From contig BFEA01000237.1 of the NCBI GenBank assembly GCA_003427395.1, positions 1,690,721-1,721,056 on the forward strand: DNA of 30,336 nt. Direction: 5' to 3'. The DNA comes from Chara braunii (lineage: Eukaryota > Streptophyta > Charophyceae > Charales > Characeae). The translations under genes and the position numbers were made by a program. The notes under the pieces were generated by a model, which worked only from the letters and a program-made list of their open reading frames with translations, had not been told where the DNA came from and did no database searches. Shown here piece after piece: positions 1 to 10,593 of the stretch (position 1 is its first letter; each line of letters starts with the position of its first letter).

Positions 1-133
1 AAAAAAAAAAAAAAAAAAGATAAGGGGAGGGTTAAGAGAAGGCGTATGGGGAGGGGGTTAAAGGCATGCCACAACCATGAATGCATCACCCATCATATCT
101 GTTTTTGCGAGCGAAGCCGCAACAGGTCATCTA

Positions 134-134
<1 letters not shown>

Positions 135-187
<53 letters not shown>
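135..187. repeat. (TTA)n microsatellite
   Basis: A run of about 17-18 TTA units. The ORFs through it are Tyr or Ile homopolymers and are not genes. The window also opens with an A18 tract at 1-18. Confidence 0.95.
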
Positions 188-440
188 GCGATTTCATCTT
201 ACCTACGAGTTCAGCTATGTACGTACGAGGAAACTATGCGCAGGGAGGTGGCTACGCCGAGGAGGAAGATGATTGCGCAGAGAAGTAAGATAGTTGCGCA
301 GTGAAAGATGAGGGATGCACAATGAAAATACATGATGGAAATGCGTGGAGACGAAGATAAAACTTGCAACGGGGAAGAGAGATAATACATGAGAGGGAGT
401 AGAATAAGAGGTGAAGGAGGAAGAGAACGGGCGGGGGAAT

Positions 441-970
441 TGTGGCGGACCCACCGGGATAGCGGTCCGTCAGGATAAAGACGAAGGTGTGAGAATGACG
501 GAGATGGAGATGGAGATGGAAGGGACAACGCAGCTCCACCGCAGACTCAACATGCACGTACTCCAAAGTGTGCAAAATGAAAAATAAGCTGAACCAGACT
601 GCAATTGGGGTATACCCCCAGCGGACTAACAAGACTGGACTGGTACTGACAGTGGTACCGGGCAGGACTGGACTGAACTGAGTGAGCACACAACTTGTGG
701 GGTCAGACCACGGCCTAGTCCCACAGGCCGAATAGACAGAGTAACATGATAGGCCCTGGCTGTAGGCCAGGGCAGATAGAGGCATGTTGCACGATCCTCA
801 AACCTGTAGTGGATCGCAGGAGCCATAAACACCCTATCCGCAAAAGCAGCGGAACTCTGCAACAACGAAGGCTCTAAAATCTAGGATGCGGAGCAAGCTC
901 CATGCGGAGTCCATGCGATGCAGCCTAAGCTACATAATGTCAAATGAAAAGCAAATGTCTGGTACACACA
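441..970 (-). mobile_element. LTR of a minus-strand Ty3/gypsy element
   Basis: The reverse complement of this stretch aligns in patches with the plus-strand LTR at 10162-10593. Shared blocks include the segment around GTCTTGTTAGTCCGCTGGGG, the block GGAGCTTGCTCCGCATCCTA, and the shared end GGTCCGCCACA. Homology stops at TGTGGCGG at 441 here and at CCGCCACA at 10593 in the other copy, which fixes the outer LTR end with the usual TG...CA termini. The inner boundary near 970 is placed where a TGTG start can be matched and is approximate. It serves as the 3' LTR for the chromodomain fragment at 3078-3927. The two LTRs are far from identical, so they are old or from different subfamilies. Confidence 0.75.
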
Positions 971-2058
971 TCCTAACTAACAGCATAAAATGAAATGTAG
1001 CAAGATAGTCCCGAAGACTATTGCCTCAGTGTTGAAAGGAAAAGATAGAAATATGTCACAAGGTAATGTCGTGTGGCTAATCCACTAAGAGTGGATGGTA
1101 TAAGAGGGGGTTAATGCAGCATAAGAATTGAGACTCCTAAGGTCAGTCATACACGAAGGTCGGGTAGGTCATCAGGCTCAGGGTGCACACAACTCACAAA
1201 CTAGGGAGGAAGTCAGATCTGGGAGCAGGGAACTCAAGATAACGCTACGGTCCCAATGCCTATGCGATACCAAGGGAAAAACCAACTCAGAGATACCAAA
1301 CTAAGTGACAACCATCATGCGACAAATGCAAGGGGATGTACATGGAACTGGGTGTACGTTAATTTTGCCTTTTGTACGTATGAAACGTTAAACAAAATTG
1401 ATGATTTCTACCTTTCTAGGTTTTTTCGCAGCTTGCAATACTCTATTTGAGCATGATCCTCATACTTACGTAGACGTGCATCCAAGGGAAAGGGGGGCGA
1501 GGGTTAAGCATGTCACATGTCGTTTTGTGACCATGTTCTTTCCAACTTAAATGTTTATTTACAAATACATTTCTATTTATATTTGTTTGACATGTTTGCA
1601 TTGTTGCACATCATGCTCTCACATTTCACATGTGATAAAGACCGAGAAAAAAATGAGAAAATATTAAGACATGACATAAGTTGTACAACATGAAAGCACT
1701 CTGCAAAACGGTCACAACACGAGATAAGGCATTATACACAGTCTTCGGTTCGCATATAAACCTGACAATGTGACAAACTACATTCTTTCCTTTTCTATCG
1801 ATCTTTTTACAATCGCTGGTGCTATTTGAACTTTTCATATTGTACCCGGAAGATATGACAGATGTTTGTTGTGTCATGTGTAGTCATCATGTTGCCGCAC
1901 AACAATTACTACATTATAAACAATTGCATTGGCAAAGATTTGTTGGCATGCACAATCACGACATTATAACATTCGCCAATTTCCTCGTCTCTGACCAGCA
2001 TACGAGTGAGGCCCTCTGTGTCTTTTGCGACATGACAGTCCTCATCGGTTGTTCATTG

Positions 2059-2086
2059 TTTTTTTTTTTTTTTTTTTTTTTTTTTT
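2059..2086. repeat. T28 homopolymer
   Basis: Uninterrupted T run. It could be the reverse-oriented poly(A) tail of a retroposed sequence, but no body of such an element is recognised beside it. Confidence 0.9.
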
Positions 2087-2185
2087 CATTGTTTCTCAAA
2101 ACTATCAACTCTCAATGTTGACCATCGATGGTGTCATATCGCACGGTCCACATTGAGAGAAGATTGTTAGCAACAGAAGGGGCGC

Positions 2186-2331
2186 GAGAGGTTGGTACCA
2201 AAATCACGCTAGGCCGATTACACTGCTCGCTTGGACAAAAAATTGCCCTCAGTACTACCACACGCGACACTTACCTGGCATAAAAAGTTGATGGTGCATG
2301 AAGGGGCGACACGATTTTAGTACCGGCCTCC
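2186..2331. repeat. Imperfect inverted repeat, possible MITE remnant
   Basis: The left arm (2186-2208, containing GGTACCAAAATCACG) pairs with the right arm (2311-2331, containing CGATTTTAGTACCGGCC), with about four mismatches in 21 positions. The arms are separated by about 100 bp. The right arm shares CACGATTTTAG with the hairpin at 20376-20416. Confidence 0.5.
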
Positions 2332-2346
2332 CACGGTGCCTGGACG

Positions 2347-2364
2347 TTGTTACACATGTAACAA
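2347..2364. repeat. Short perfect inverted repeat
   Basis: TTGTTACA and TGTAACAA are separated by CA, giving an 8-bp stem. Confidence 0.7.
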
Positions 2365-2664
2365 TCCTTTTCAAAGCCGCAATGTTGCGCACAGTACTTG
2401 GACGGTGTTGGTCATATCATAATTATATTTTTTAAGAGGTGACGCCGTTGTTACGCATAAGTTAAGCATACGTCTAACTTCGACGTTGAAACTCTAACCA
2501 TGCCCATCTGTAGCGTATGCTTCATGAATGTGAACACGCGCCTTCATGCCCCAGTGAACGTGCGTTCAACCCCCCTCTTGACCGTGAACAGTAGTACCGA
2601 TCCCCACGTTCATGGCCGCGAGGGGGTCTTCCACATATATTTTTGGTTGGAGAGAGTCATGACA

Positions 2665-2770
2665 CCCCCCCCCCCCCCCCCCCCCCCTNTTTNTTTTTTT
2701 TGGGGGGGGGGCAAAANAAAAAAAAAAAAGGTGGAAGCCCGCCCTGCCTCTCCTCCACCNCCACCATTTT
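2665..2770. repeat. Homopolymer patch with ambiguous bases
   Basis: A C23 run is followed by T, G10 and A tracts with single N at 2689, 2693, 2717 and 2760. This is a likely consensus or sequencing problem, so nothing coding should be read through it. Confidence 0.8.
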
Positions 2771-3077
2771 TTTTTTTAAATTATTATTATTATTATTATT
2801 TTCAATAGTTAGGAATCAACCAATCAATCAATTAATCAATCAAAGTTGATGCTTGACTGATTGTTTTGCTCTTTTTTTTTTTTTTTTTTTCTCTCTCACT
2901 TGGGTAAGGTGGCGGCGTGAAGTAGTCACGTCGAAAGCAGCTGAAGCCGATAAGGTAGTTAAAATCGTCGAAGTGGTCAATGGCGTCGATGAACAAGAAG
3001 TCGAGTCGATGTCGAAGCAGAGCCGCAAAACTCGGACATCCTAAAAAAGTTGATGATGGAGTTCCTGAAGGTGTGAG

Positions 3078-3927
3078 TCAGTAGGAAGATAGTACTAGGT
3101 GATTAAAGTGTCGGTCGTCGAGACGTCGAAGGTGTTGACGAGTGCATTGTGGAAGTGCGAAGGCGTCCGTCTGGTGCTGAAGAACGACCTTAGAGGAAAC
3201 GGGCTCGTCCTCAACAATCTTCTCAGCCGGAGGAGGAGGAAGAGGGTTGGTCGACTGAGTAGGAGCAGATGTCTCAGCACGACGAGCATGATCATATGCA
3301 TGCATCAATATTCGGACGTGCTCCAAGTGCTCAAGGGGCTCCCAAGTAGCCTCCTCCTTATGATAGCCCTTCCAACGCACAAAATACTCGATGCGTGGAA
3401 GGGTATCGACGGTCACTCGACGAGATACGATGTCGGAAACAACGAACTCCTTGTGACCATCCACCATGATAGGTGGAGGGCGCTCATAAGGACGTCCGAC
3501 GAATCGCTCAGACAGTCTGTGATAAGGACGCAGTAAGGAGACGCGGTATACATCGTGTACGCGAGTATGTTGAACGTAATCAGGTAGCTTCACATGGAAG
3601 CTGACCGGACTAGCAGCAGTATCAGTTTCGACGGCCTGAAGGATGCAGCATGGACCGAAAAAGTGATGCCTCAACTTGCGAAGTGTATCTGCTTCGAGCT
3701 GCAAGTGGTGTGCGTCGACGAGAACATCGTCACCGACTTGGACTGGATGATCCATTCGTGATCGATTTCCTTGTGTGGCCATGCGAGTCTGGGAGCCGGT
3801 TAGACTCTCATATGCACGTCGCATAATCATCACGGTGTGGGCGATCCAGTCGTCAATCGCAGGACAACGAGTGTCTGGGCGCAACTGCGATGGTCGTAGG
3901 AAATCCGCGGGTACCCGAGGGTGCCCC
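3078..3927 (-). pseudogene. Ty3/gypsy integrase C-terminus plus chromodomain, 5'-truncated
   Basis: The minus-strand frame carries the tail of a chromoviral polyprotein: a region FLRPSQLRPDT, a GDDVLVDA...FGPC integrase C-terminal segment, RVHDVYRVSLLRPY, then a chromodomain with YFVRWKGYHKEEATWEPLEH. It is colinear with the plus-strand copy at 8400-9167, and the two proteins share most residues. Homology begins at HPRV (near 3927). The predicted N-terminal residues upstream of that are antisense gag of the other element and are not part of this protein. The frame from HPRV to the stop at 3078 is open, so this fragment has kept its reading frame better than the plus-strand copy. RT, RNase H and the integrase core are missing. 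In chromoviruses the chromodomain directs integration toward marked chromatin. Confidence 0.85.
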
Positions 3928-4763
3928 GCTTCTCCCTCCCCTTCGCACGACCGCAGCGCCACATGGCTCTCCCTCTTATGGGATGCCCCGCGCCGCTCGT
4001 GCATCTACTTCCCCCATTCCTCCTCCTCTTACTCCTCGCTTGATCTATGTCCGCCGTCTTGAGACCGAGCTTGCCCAGATCCAGACAGACCTCGCCCTCT
4101 TACGTCTTCAACCACCCCTACCATCACAGATGGCGACGCCTTCGGGCACACCCCCTTCTTCCTCTACTCTTCCATCCATGCAGGCTCGCTTCCGCCGTCC
4201 TGCACCCCTTCACCTCCATCCTATTCCTTCCTACTTCCTCGGTTGCTGCAACCTCTTCTCCCGCAACTCCCTCGCAGTCTGCCGCTGTTCCCCCCGCCAC
4301 TCCCCCACACGGCCCGGGCGTACAGTCAGTTGCGCCCCCTTTTCTAGAACGTGCGCCGACTTACTCAGTCGTAGCTCAGGCCTTTGCTCCTCGATCTCCT
4401 CGCAGTCAAAACGGTGGCGCACCACTCGTCCACGTGACGGACATTGCCTTGTATGACAGTACAGGGATACGAGTATCTCTGTGACTACAGTCTGCCACCC
4501 TCACGCTCCAGTTCATGGACGTCCCACCCGACACATGGGTGACTCATCTCTCCACTCGCCTGCGTGGTGGTCCTTTCGATTCCTGGGGGAATTTCTACAC
4601 TCACTCTCTTTGTGAGGGTCGGACCCCAACCTTCATGGATTTTCAAGCGTTCCTCGAGGATCGCTTTGGAGCCCGACATTATGTGATTGATGCCTTCGAG
4701 CGTGTCATCAATACACGCTGGTCCGACTCTGGTGGCGCTGCCGGCCTGGACCGCCACATCTAG
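3928..4763 (+). pseudogene. Ty3/gypsy gag (broken)
   Basis: The reading starts in mid-gene directly at the junction with the minus-strand fragment. A coiled-coil-like stretch (RRLETELAQIQTDLALL) is followed by a Pro/Ser-rich linker and then the typical capsid-like block with FMDVPPDTWVTHLSTRLRGG, DSWGNFYTHSL and MDFQAFLEDRFGARH. The frame changes around 4100-4250, a TGA at 4482-4484 interrupts it, and a TAG at 4761-4763 ends it. Gag would form the virus-like particle that holds the element's RNA. No start codon or leader is present, because the 5' LTR, primer-binding site and gag N-terminus are missing. Confidence 0.75.
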
Positions 4764-5829
4764 GTCTTTCAGGACGCCCGCCTCATTGTGATGTGGTGTT
4801 CCTCCCCGAGGCTGCCCTCATCGATCGTTTTTTGGCCAACCTTCGAGTTATGGCGGTATGACTTCACATCCGCCCCGCAGGCTTAAGAGGCGCTAGGGCC
4901 CATCAGCGGACGCGGGCCCGTTTTTAACCCACTTCGTCCTCCCAGCCTCAGCGTACTAGTTACTCTCCCTCCTCCTCTCACGACACTTCCCAACGTCGTT
5001 CCCCTTTCCACGGTCGTCCCTGTCGTTCCGCACAGCAGGACCGTCACTTCTCGCGCCTCTTCAACACGCTAGAGTATGGTGAGCAGGACGTTGTTGCCCC
5101 ACTGTCACCTGAGGGTGACCATATTGAGGGCGAGGTCGTCCACTACCACCTGGAGGACTCTACCCTCCCTATAGCCAAGCGCCTCCAGCTCGCCCTCTCC
5201 ACCCTCTCTCGGGCATGTAGCCGCTCTGGTCACGTTGGCACGTCGCCCCTCGAGGTCCCTTAGCAGAACCTCCCTCACGGCTTTGTCCCTCCTTGCGGTG
5301 TCCTTTCCGCTGAGGAGCGCGCGGCCATTTTGGGTTGGTGTGGGTATTTGCGTTGCCACCAGGACGGTCATACCTCCTCGTGGCGCCCTTACATCGCCGC
5401 CCTCGACCGCCACTACCCTGAGCTTTGTCGCCCGCGTCGTGCTCTATCCCCCCTGGCGCCTCCTAGCCATGGTGCAGTGTACACCTGCGCCCTCCTCAAT
5501 AGTCAGCTTCCCAACATCTCCGTCGCGGTTTGCCCCTCTCGCTACTAGAGTTGAGGTATCCCAAGACCCGACAGAGTGGACTCGGCCCTCTATCGCAGTA
5601 CCGTCTGCGTCTCCACAGACCACCGTCTCCCCTCCTACCTCTTTCCGACTACCAACACCTTGAGCCATTCGCTCAGCCCCCGCAGAGAGCAACTTGCGAC
5701 TCGCGAGGACGTTGTGTCCTCCCTTCTGGACTTGAGCATGCTCCATGCTCGTTAGGAGCGACTCACCCTCCATGTCACTGCACTGCATCGTCTTCTCGCC
5801 ATCCTCTCTGATCCTGATCGCACCCTCCC
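4764..5829 (+). pseudogene. gag C-terminus and zinc-knuckle region (decayed)
   Basis: This continues the element in shifted frames. Readable patches are a gag tail around 4795-4850 (LIDRFLANLRV), a long frame at 4920-5260, and CGYLRCHQDGHTSSW at about 5335-5380. The last looks like a retroviral CCHC zinc knuckle in which the spacing around His is kept but the final Cys position is Arg and the first pair is disturbed. Several stops (including near 4857, 4926 and 5262) show it is not translated as one protein. The protease starts downstream. Confidence 0.55.
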
Positions 5830-6349
5830 GATCATTCCAGTACGACTCGGGACCTTCACGAGGGTGTACTTAGCGTTGTGGGACTCTGGTTCTCAGGGCG
5901 ACTTCATTCACCCACGTGTGGTGAAGGAAGCACGCTTACCCACGATAGGGTCTCTGACTCCCATCTCCGTCACCCTAGGAGATGACACGACCCAACGCTT
6001 ATTCGATCAGACGGTCCCCGACCTCCCTTTCTTCCTCACTTTGGAGTTGACTGATCGTCCCCCGGCGTCTCATCGCCACCGCTCCTCTGCATATTTCGAT
6101 GTAATGGAGACGGGGTACGATTTCATTCTCAGTACTCCGTGGTCTCGTAGGTTCCGAACCACAGAGGCCAATTGGGGGACCAACACTCTTGTTCTCATAA
6201 CGAAGTGTGGACAGACGTATCACGTACCTTTCATAGGTACCACCACGACACCACGCCCCAAGCCTCCTCCCCCGGAGCCTTCCATGCCCACACCATCTCC
6301 TAGTATCACCGTCACCTCGCCTCAAAAGTTCGTCCAGTTCATCCGATAA
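5830..6349 (+). pseudogene. Ty3/gypsy aspartic protease region
   Basis: The frame contains LALWDSGSQGDFI, a retropepsin-type active-site loop with Asp-Ser-Gly at about 5882, followed by GDDTTQRLFDQTV and YDFILSTPW, which matches the usual hydrophobic-Gly flap/C-terminal signature with Gly replaced by Ser. A Pro-rich linker follows before TAA at 6347-6349. The protease would process Gag-Pol. The frame is open for about 170 codons but is isolated from gag and RT by stops and frameshifts, so it is part of a dead element. Confidence 0.75.
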
Positions 6350-6540
6350 GACGACGTCACCTTCTTTATGGTGAACGTTACGGATCTCTTGCACTATGAT
6401 CCACCTTGCCCAGACGCCGAGCGCATCTATGGAGCCAGATCCTCCTTTTATCTTCATGGCTTTCATCTCTACTTCCCTTCCTCTGTCGTCCGTTGCGTCC
6501 GCCTCGTCGTCGCGCGCCGACGCTGGCGCTGAGGAACTCG

Positions 6541-7405
6541 CACGCTATACGGACCGACCTGGAGCCCGCAGTTCGTGACCTCATTCGAGAGTACCACGAC
6601 ATTTTCCCATCGTCGTTCTCGTACACCGGCATCCCACCGATGCGTGACGTCAAGCACTCCATCCAGCTTATGCCTGACTATCGTGTTCGCAACCAGGCAT
6701 CCTATAGACTCTCGATTTCCAAGGCCACTAAACTCAAGCGTCATTTTGAGGAGCTCTTGAGACTGGGTTTCATTAAACGCAGCAACTCCCCGTGGGGTGC
6801 ACCCGTTCTCTTTGCTCGCAAAGTGGATAAAATTCTTCGTCTTTTCATCGATTATCGCGACCTTAATCGCTACACGGTTAAGAACAGTTACCCCATGCCT
6901 CGTGCCGACGAGCTGTTCGACCGCCTAGTCAACAACCGCTTCTTTACGAAGATTGATCTTCGTAGCGGTTACCATCAGATCCGCGTCGTTGCAGAGGACT
7001 AGCCGAAGATAGTCTTTTGGTCGCGCTTCGACCACTACGAGTTCACAGTGATGTCATTCGGCCTCACCAATGCACCCGCCACCTTCCAGAGGGCAACGAA
7101 CGATACCTTCAGGGACATCCTGGAAGAATATGTTCTCGTATACCTGGACAACATCCTGGTCTACAGTTGTACCTTAAAAGACCATCTCAGACACTTCCGC
7201 GATGTCCTACATCGCTTACGCAAGCGTAACTTCTATGCCAAGCTCAGTAAGTGTCGCTTTGCCTAGCCCAAAGTGGACTTCCTATGACACTTTGTGTCTG
7301 ACCAGGATCTCCACATGGACGACGCAAAGATCACTGCTATTGCGGAGTGGCCCGTCCTCATATCGGCCAAGAAGCTTCGCAGCTTCATAGGCCTCACCAC
7401 CTATC
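6541..7405 (+). pseudogene. Ty3/gypsy reverse transcriptase (broken, YLDN active site)
   Basis: RT motifs appear in order: [75 protein letters not shown] and LRSFIGLTTY. The family's catalytic YxDD reads Tyr-Leu-Asp-Asn (Asn codon 7150-7152), so one metal-binding Asp is lost. A TAG at 7000-7002, a TAG at 7264-7266 and a TGA shortly after break the frame. The domain ends abruptly about 15 residues after the connection begins, where the RNase H deletion starts. It would copy element RNA into cDNA if intact, but here it cannot be active. Confidence 0.9.
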
Positions 7406-7412
7406 CGAGTTT
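7395..7412 (+). other. Internal deletion junction removing RNase H
   Basis: RT-connection sequence (LRSFIGLTTY) passes directly into the last residues of RNase H (EFSFTT, stop, HIKGETNRVADALS). In Ty3/gypsy elements about 150 residues carrying the RNase H catalytic acids normally lie between these two points. The reading frame also changes here. The missing length is estimated from the family layout, not measured. Confidence 0.75.
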
Positions 7413-8436
7413 AGTTTCACCACTTAGCACATAAAGGGTGAGACCAATCGGGTTGCAGATGCCTTATCCCTGCGCCCTGACCATAATCTGGAACAGATCA
7501 AACTCGCTGTCATCTCGGTCACCACCATCCACCACTCGGTGACCGATGAGTTTCATACCCAGTACCGCCACTGCCCCAACTATCGCGACATCCATGCGAC
7601 CTGTCGGAGTGGCAAGACCGTTCCCAACTACTCTCTTGGGGACAACGATCTTGTGTACTGGCACGGTTCACAGGGCACCAGAGAGCCCCGTATTTGCGTT
7701 CCCTCCACTAGACAGCTATGCGTCCGGGCAGTAGCAAAGTTTCATGATCAGGTAGCCGTCGGTTATATGGGCTTCCACAAGACGTTGGCTCGTGTGAGCC
7801 GCCTGTACGTCTGGCCAAAGCGCAAGGACTTTGTGAAGGACTACGTCATAGAGTTTCCCACCTGTCAGGAGGCGAACAGTGCGAACCACCTGCTTTATGG
7901 TTTGATCTAGCCTCTTCCTATCCCTGATGGTTGTTGGCAGTCTATCTCGATGGACTTTATCGGTCCTCTTCGACCTCCGACCCCCCGCAGTCATGATACT
8001 ATTCTGATCGTCGTCGACCGCTTTACGAAGCGCGCACGCTTTGTTCCGTGCCGCTATGCCATTAGTGCACGTGAGGTCGCCGACATCGTGTTTGCCCGAG
8101 TCGTGTGTGACCACGACTTACCTCTGAGCATCATATCTGACTGTGACCCGTGCTTTACCAGCCGATTTTGGCGACGTCTCCACGAGGTGTACGACACCTA
8201 ACTCCGCTTCTCCTCGTCTTACCATCCCCAGACTGATGGTCAGACCGAGGTTACGAACATGACTCTCGGAGATGTTCTCCGAACGATTGTTCGTAACGAC
8301 CAGCAGTGGGATCTCTATCTTGCCCACGCGGAGATAGCCTACAACCACACCGTCTCGCCAGCCACGGGGATGTTGCTTTACTATTTCGACCTCGGCTATC
8401 ACCCTCGTGTTTCCACGAACTTCCTTCGACCGTCAT
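7407..8436 (+). pseudogene. Ty3/gypsy integrase N-terminal and core domains (broken)
   Basis: After the RNase H remnant NRVADALS comes a zinc-binding-like region (KFHDQVAVGYMGFHKTL...FPTCQEA) in which one His and one Cys of the HHCC set are replaced. The catalytic core follows: SMDFIGPL (first Asp), SIISDCDPCFTSRFW (second Asp) and YHPQTDGQTEVTN (Glu), so the D,D-35-E residues are still present. Stops at 7908-7910, 8199-8201 and 8436-8438 divide it. Integrase would insert the cDNA. The frame continues in register into the chromodomain segment. Confidence 0.88.
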
Positions 8437-8438
8437 AG

Positions 8439-9167
8439 ATGCACCCCGACACGAGTTGTCCCGCGCTGGATGATTGGGTTGCACACATGACGTCGATCAT
8501 GAAGACCGCGCATGAGCACATAGCCGCTTCCCAAACTCGCATGGCCGCACGTGCGAATCGATCGAGGATGAATTATCCGTTCAAAGTCGGTGATAATGTG
8601 CTTGTTGACGCCCGCTACTTACAACTCGAAGTGGACATGCTTTGCAAGTTCCGGTGTCGCTTCTTTGGCCCATGCCGCATTCTCCAGGCCGTCAGTTCTG
8701 ATACGGCTTCTAGCCCGGTCAGCTTCCGTGTGAAGCTGCCCAACTACCTACACAAGGCTCGTGTGCACGATGTCTACCACGTCTCATTACTGTGTCCCTA
8801 CCGCAGACCGTCTGAGCATTTTGCTGGACGACCATACGAGCGCCCTCCATCCATCGTGGTGGACGACCATGAGGAGTTCCTCGTTTCAGACATCATTGGT
8901 TGTCGAGTCACTGACGACAACCCTCCTCACGTCGAGTATCTCGTACGTTGGAAGGGTTGCCCTGATGAGGAGGCTACTTGGGAGCTCCTCGAGCACTTGC
9001 AGCACGCTCGCATGTTGGTGCGTGCCTATGACCGTGCTCGTTGTGTTGGGTTGACTGCTCCTCCTCAGCCCACTGACCCTCTTCCTTCTTCCTTGGTCGA
9101 GGAGATCGCTAAAGTCGAGCCTGCTCCATTTGAGGCAGACCTTCAGCAGCAGCCGAATGCTTCTTAG
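8439..9167 (+). pseudogene. Integrase C-terminus plus chromodomain of the plus-strand element
   Basis: A continuous frame of about 240 residues starts just after an in-frame TAG. It has an integrase C-terminal segment (KVGDNVLVDARYLQLE, FFGPCRILQAV, ARVHDVYHVSLLCPY) followed by a chromodomain with HVEYLVRWKGCPDEEATWELLEHL. Homology to the minus-strand fragment at 3078-3927 is clear over the whole length. The Met at the start is simply the first one after the stop, because homologous sequence continues upstream through it. It ends in TAG at 9165-9167 after an acidic tail. Confidence 0.85.
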
Positions 9168-10161
9168 CGTCCACAGCGCACTCGTCGTCGTCCTGCTCGA
9201 TACGACGATTGACTCTGACTTATCTTCCCACGTCTTTAACTTCTCAGTACTCTGTCTACTCCAGTTTTCCTACTTCACCTTGTCGACGTTGCAGCTCTTC
9301 CTCGACGGCATTCCAGACTTCTCATCATGGACGTCATCGACAACTTCACAACCTTGGTCACGATCAACTCTGCCTATTTCAGACGTCGTCACTCTCTTAC
9401 CACCTTACCCTGTACAGTACCCTGGTTGTGTCGTATGATCGTCTCCGAGTCCCTTCGCCGGGTTCCTCTGAGTTGGGGTTTCCCTTGGTATACACATAGG
9501 CATCGGGACTTAGCGTTGCCCTGGCTTCCCAGCTTATGGATCTAGCTCCGACTTCCCTCACTTTATGAGTCATTTGCATGATTCCCTTACCCATCACTTT
9601 TTCTACCCTTTGTCGGCCCTTCCACCCTAGTTAGGCAGCCTTGCACGTTTTATCTAGGTGCGCCCAATATACCAGACTCCCTGATTCCCTTCCATGGTCG
9701 ACCCTACATGGCGATTACCCCTTTAGTCGAGCATTACCCGCCCTGATGGTCTATCTTTTAGGGTCATTGGTTCTGTTCGCTCCTTGATCCCTACCCTCAT
9801 TGAGCCTGATGACATGTGTCTCCCTGTCATTATGTGTGGATGCCCTTAGGAGTTTATCGACCCCTAGGCTGCATTCGCCACCCTCAGAGACCATCCCATC
9901 CTGTGGTTTGCGACACTCTCCTCCTGTGACATATGGTTGTCTTGTTGTTGCTTTATTGCTCTGAGACTGAGGCTACTGCCTCTAACATTTTTAGGATTTA
10001 GTTGTTTCTGCTTTCGCTGTTCTTAGGACTTATACACGAGTCAGTTGTTTCCAGACTGAGGCTACTGCCTCCAACATTCCAGGATTTAGTTGTCATTACT
10101 TTTTGCTTTTCTAGGATATATATACTAGTTAGTTGCTTATGCTTTCACTTAGGCTGTTAGT
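9168..10161 (+). other. 3' untranslated part of the plus-strand retroelement
   Basis: About 1 kb between the polyprotein stop and the LTR. No gene and no clear polypurine tract could be identified. It contains an 89-bp tandem duplication near its end. Confidence 0.6.
9965..10142 (+). repeat. 89-bp tandem duplication
   Basis: Two diverged units start with GACTGAGGCTACTGCCTC at 9965 and 10054, each followed by AGGATTTAGTTGT and an (A)GGA(C/T)TTATA-like segment. They lie just upstream of the LTR. The minus-strand element has only one such motif in the equivalent place. Confidence 0.8.
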
Positions 10162-10593
10162 TGTGACAATGTTATTTTTGTGACATTTTCTATCTTAGGT
10201 TGCCTCGCATGGACTCAGCATGGAGCTTGCTCCGCATCCTAGACTACTCGAGTTTTCTTTTTCTTTGGTATAGTTCCGGTTCTTGGCGGAAACGTGCTTG
10301 TATTTAGGCGATCTATCACAGTCCGAGGATCTTGCAGCGGACCACTGGTTGGCTTGTGAGACCAGCCCCTTGGCCTATTCTCACAGACCTGTGTTGTATT
10401 CAGGGTAGTCTTGTTAGTCCGCTGGGGTATACCCCAGCCAGAGTCTGTACTTTGGGTCATTCTACATTCGCACAGTTTGGAATACGTGCGTTGGAGTCCG
10501 CGTGGGAGCTGCGTTGTGCCGTCTTGCTCCACCCTCATCCTCCATCCCCATGTCTATCCCAGGCGGAGCACCTCACCCGGTTGGTCCGCCACA
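10162..10593 (+). mobile_element. 3' LTR of the plus-strand Ty3/gypsy element
   Basis: Begins TGTGACA and ends CCGCCACA. The end is supported by loss of similarity at the same point as in the inverted copy at 441-970. Internal blocks shared with that copy include CATGGAGCTTGCTCCGCATC and TTGTTAGTCCGCTGGGGTAT. No 5' LTR partner is in the window, because the element is truncated in gag. The left border is the least certain. Confidence 0.75.

Larger units (their letters stand above)
971..3077. other. Non-coding spacer between LTR and chromodomain fragment
   Basis: No convincing gene. It should correspond to the 3' untranslated part of the minus-strand retroelement, but it is about twice as long as the equivalent stretch of the plus-strand copy (about 1 kb), so something has probably inserted. 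It contains a T28 run, an inverted repeat at 2186-2331, and a C/T/G/A homopolymer patch with N. The short ORFs in it have no recognisable domains. Confidence 0.5.

Noticed and set aside
252-785. 177-aa minus-strand ORF
   Set aside because: It lies mostly inside the retroelement LTR (441-970), has no domain, and its counterpart is not open in the other LTR.
4485-5413. Minus-strand ORFs opposite gag
   Set aside because: Shadows of the plus-strand gag frames, with no retroelement or host domain.
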